DNA of 14,518 nt. Source: an uncultured Lachnospiraceae bacterium (GTDB lineage: Bacteria > Bacillota > Clostridia > Lachnospirales > Lachnospiraceae). The position numbers and the translations under genes were made by a program. The notes below the pieces were generated by a model, which saw only the letters and a program-made list of their open reading frames with translations, did no database searches and was not told where the DNA came from. The stretch is taken from assembly GCA_910588755.1 (NCBI GenBank), contig CAJUQZ010000047.1:10463-24980 (forward strand), read 5' to 3'. Positions within the stretch are counted from its first letter, which is position 1, and each line of letters opens with the position of its first letter. Shown here one piece after another: positions 14,130-14,518 of this stretch.

Positions 14130-14518
14130 CTAATCTTCGCGGAACAGCCGTCCGAAGAATTTCGAGAATGCGAATACCATCAGAAGCAGCACAACGGAAA
14201 CTGCCGCAGCGTAACCCATCTCATATCTCAGGAAGCCGTAGTCTTCAATGTGGTTTACAATCAGCTGGCCTGCGTAGTTTGGCGTCGGGTTCGTACCCGC
14301 CAGCTGCACGCCGATAGCGCCGTTCTGGAAAGCGCCCACGATCGCCATGACCGCGCCAAAGAGCATCTGCGGCTTCATGGTCGGGATCGTAATGTAAATC
14401 ATCTCCTGGAAGCGGTTCTTCACGCCGTCGATTGCCGCCGCCTCATAGATCTCCTCGTCCGCGTTCAGGATGCCCGCAAGCATCGCCAGGAAGCCGACGC
14501 CCATGCTCGACCACAGCG
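14130..14518 (-). CDS. Carbohydrate ABC transporter permease, MalF/UgpA type (first pair, cut by right edge)
   Basis: Only the C-terminal ~129 codons are present; the frame stays open to the right edge. The fragment begins LWSSMGVGFLAMLAGILNADEEIYEAAAIDG, which is the conserved fifth-segment and EAA-loop region of MalF/UgpA-type permeases, and continues to the loop end IYITIPTMKPQ. Then come FGAVMAIVGAFQNGAIG, the extracellular TPNYAGQLIVNHIEDYGFLRYEMGYAAA loop, and the last segment VSVVLLLMVFAFSKFFGRLF. The next start in frame (14504) is an internal methionine, not the true start. It is followed 15 bp later by its partner MalG-type permease. The rest of the operon's 5' end, possibly with a further binding protein and the promoter, lies outside the window. 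Confidence 0.9.
   Translation of the reverse strand, partial: LWSSMGVGFLAMLAGILNADEEIYEAAAIDGVKNRFQEMIYITIPTMKPQMLFGAVMAIVGAFQNGAIGVQLAGTNPTPNYAGQLIVNHIEDYGFLRYEMGYAAAVSVVLLLMVFAFSKFFGRLFRED

Overview
The window looks like a piece of a Firmicutes chromosome, most likely Lachnospiraceae or another gut Clostridia. The base composition is moderate, Shine-Dalgarno sites are strong (AAGGAGG type), lipoproteins have GGCG/SGCG lipoboxes, and the gene content is ABC sugar permeases, a GH43 lipoprotein and DUF5696/Yip1 proteins. No taxonomic search was possible, so this is inference from content and style. No rRNA, tRNA, CRISPR array, transposase or phage gene was seen.

Layout: the left end carries the 3' end of an MFS transporter (+ strand, 2-382). 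Everything else is on the - strand. Reading in the direction of transcription, from the right edge to the left: (1) a carbohydrate-transport operon: MalF-type permease (cut by the right edge), MalG-type permease, an NHL-propeller/TPR/Yip1 membrane protein, a membrane-anchored DUF5696 protein, a second MalF-type permease, a second MalG-type permease, then two tandem hairpins and a family 1 sugar-binding lipoprotein closed by a clear intrinsic terminator at 4952-4984. (2) A unit with its own extended -10 promoter (4928-4955): a secreted GH43 arabinanase-like lipoprotein, a HAD hydrolase and a small DUF1905 protein, ending at a 17-bp perfect inverted repeat (2086-2125). (3) A WYL-domain regulator translationally coupled to a GNAT acetyltransferase, expressed from a promoter followed by two near-identical 37-bp palindrome-containing repeats.

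How the genes fit together: the GH43 lipoprotein probably cuts arabinan or a related alpha-L-arabinofuranoside polymer at the cell surface. The binding lipoprotein and one or both permease pairs would import the products. No ATPase subunit is encoded here, so a shared MsmX-type ATPase elsewhere would have to energise import. The DUF5696 and NHL/TPR/Yip1 proteins sit between the two permease pairs with overlapping or nearly touching genes, so they are probably functional partners of the transporter. Their roles are not established, and they are the most interesting part of the window.

Main non-coding signals: duplicated operators in front of the WYL gene; a terminator whose U-tract overlaps the -35 of the next promoter; two hairpins before the binding-protein gene whose GGCGTT/AACGCC arms can pair in two ways; and a tandem palindrome inside the last codons of the DUF5696 gene.
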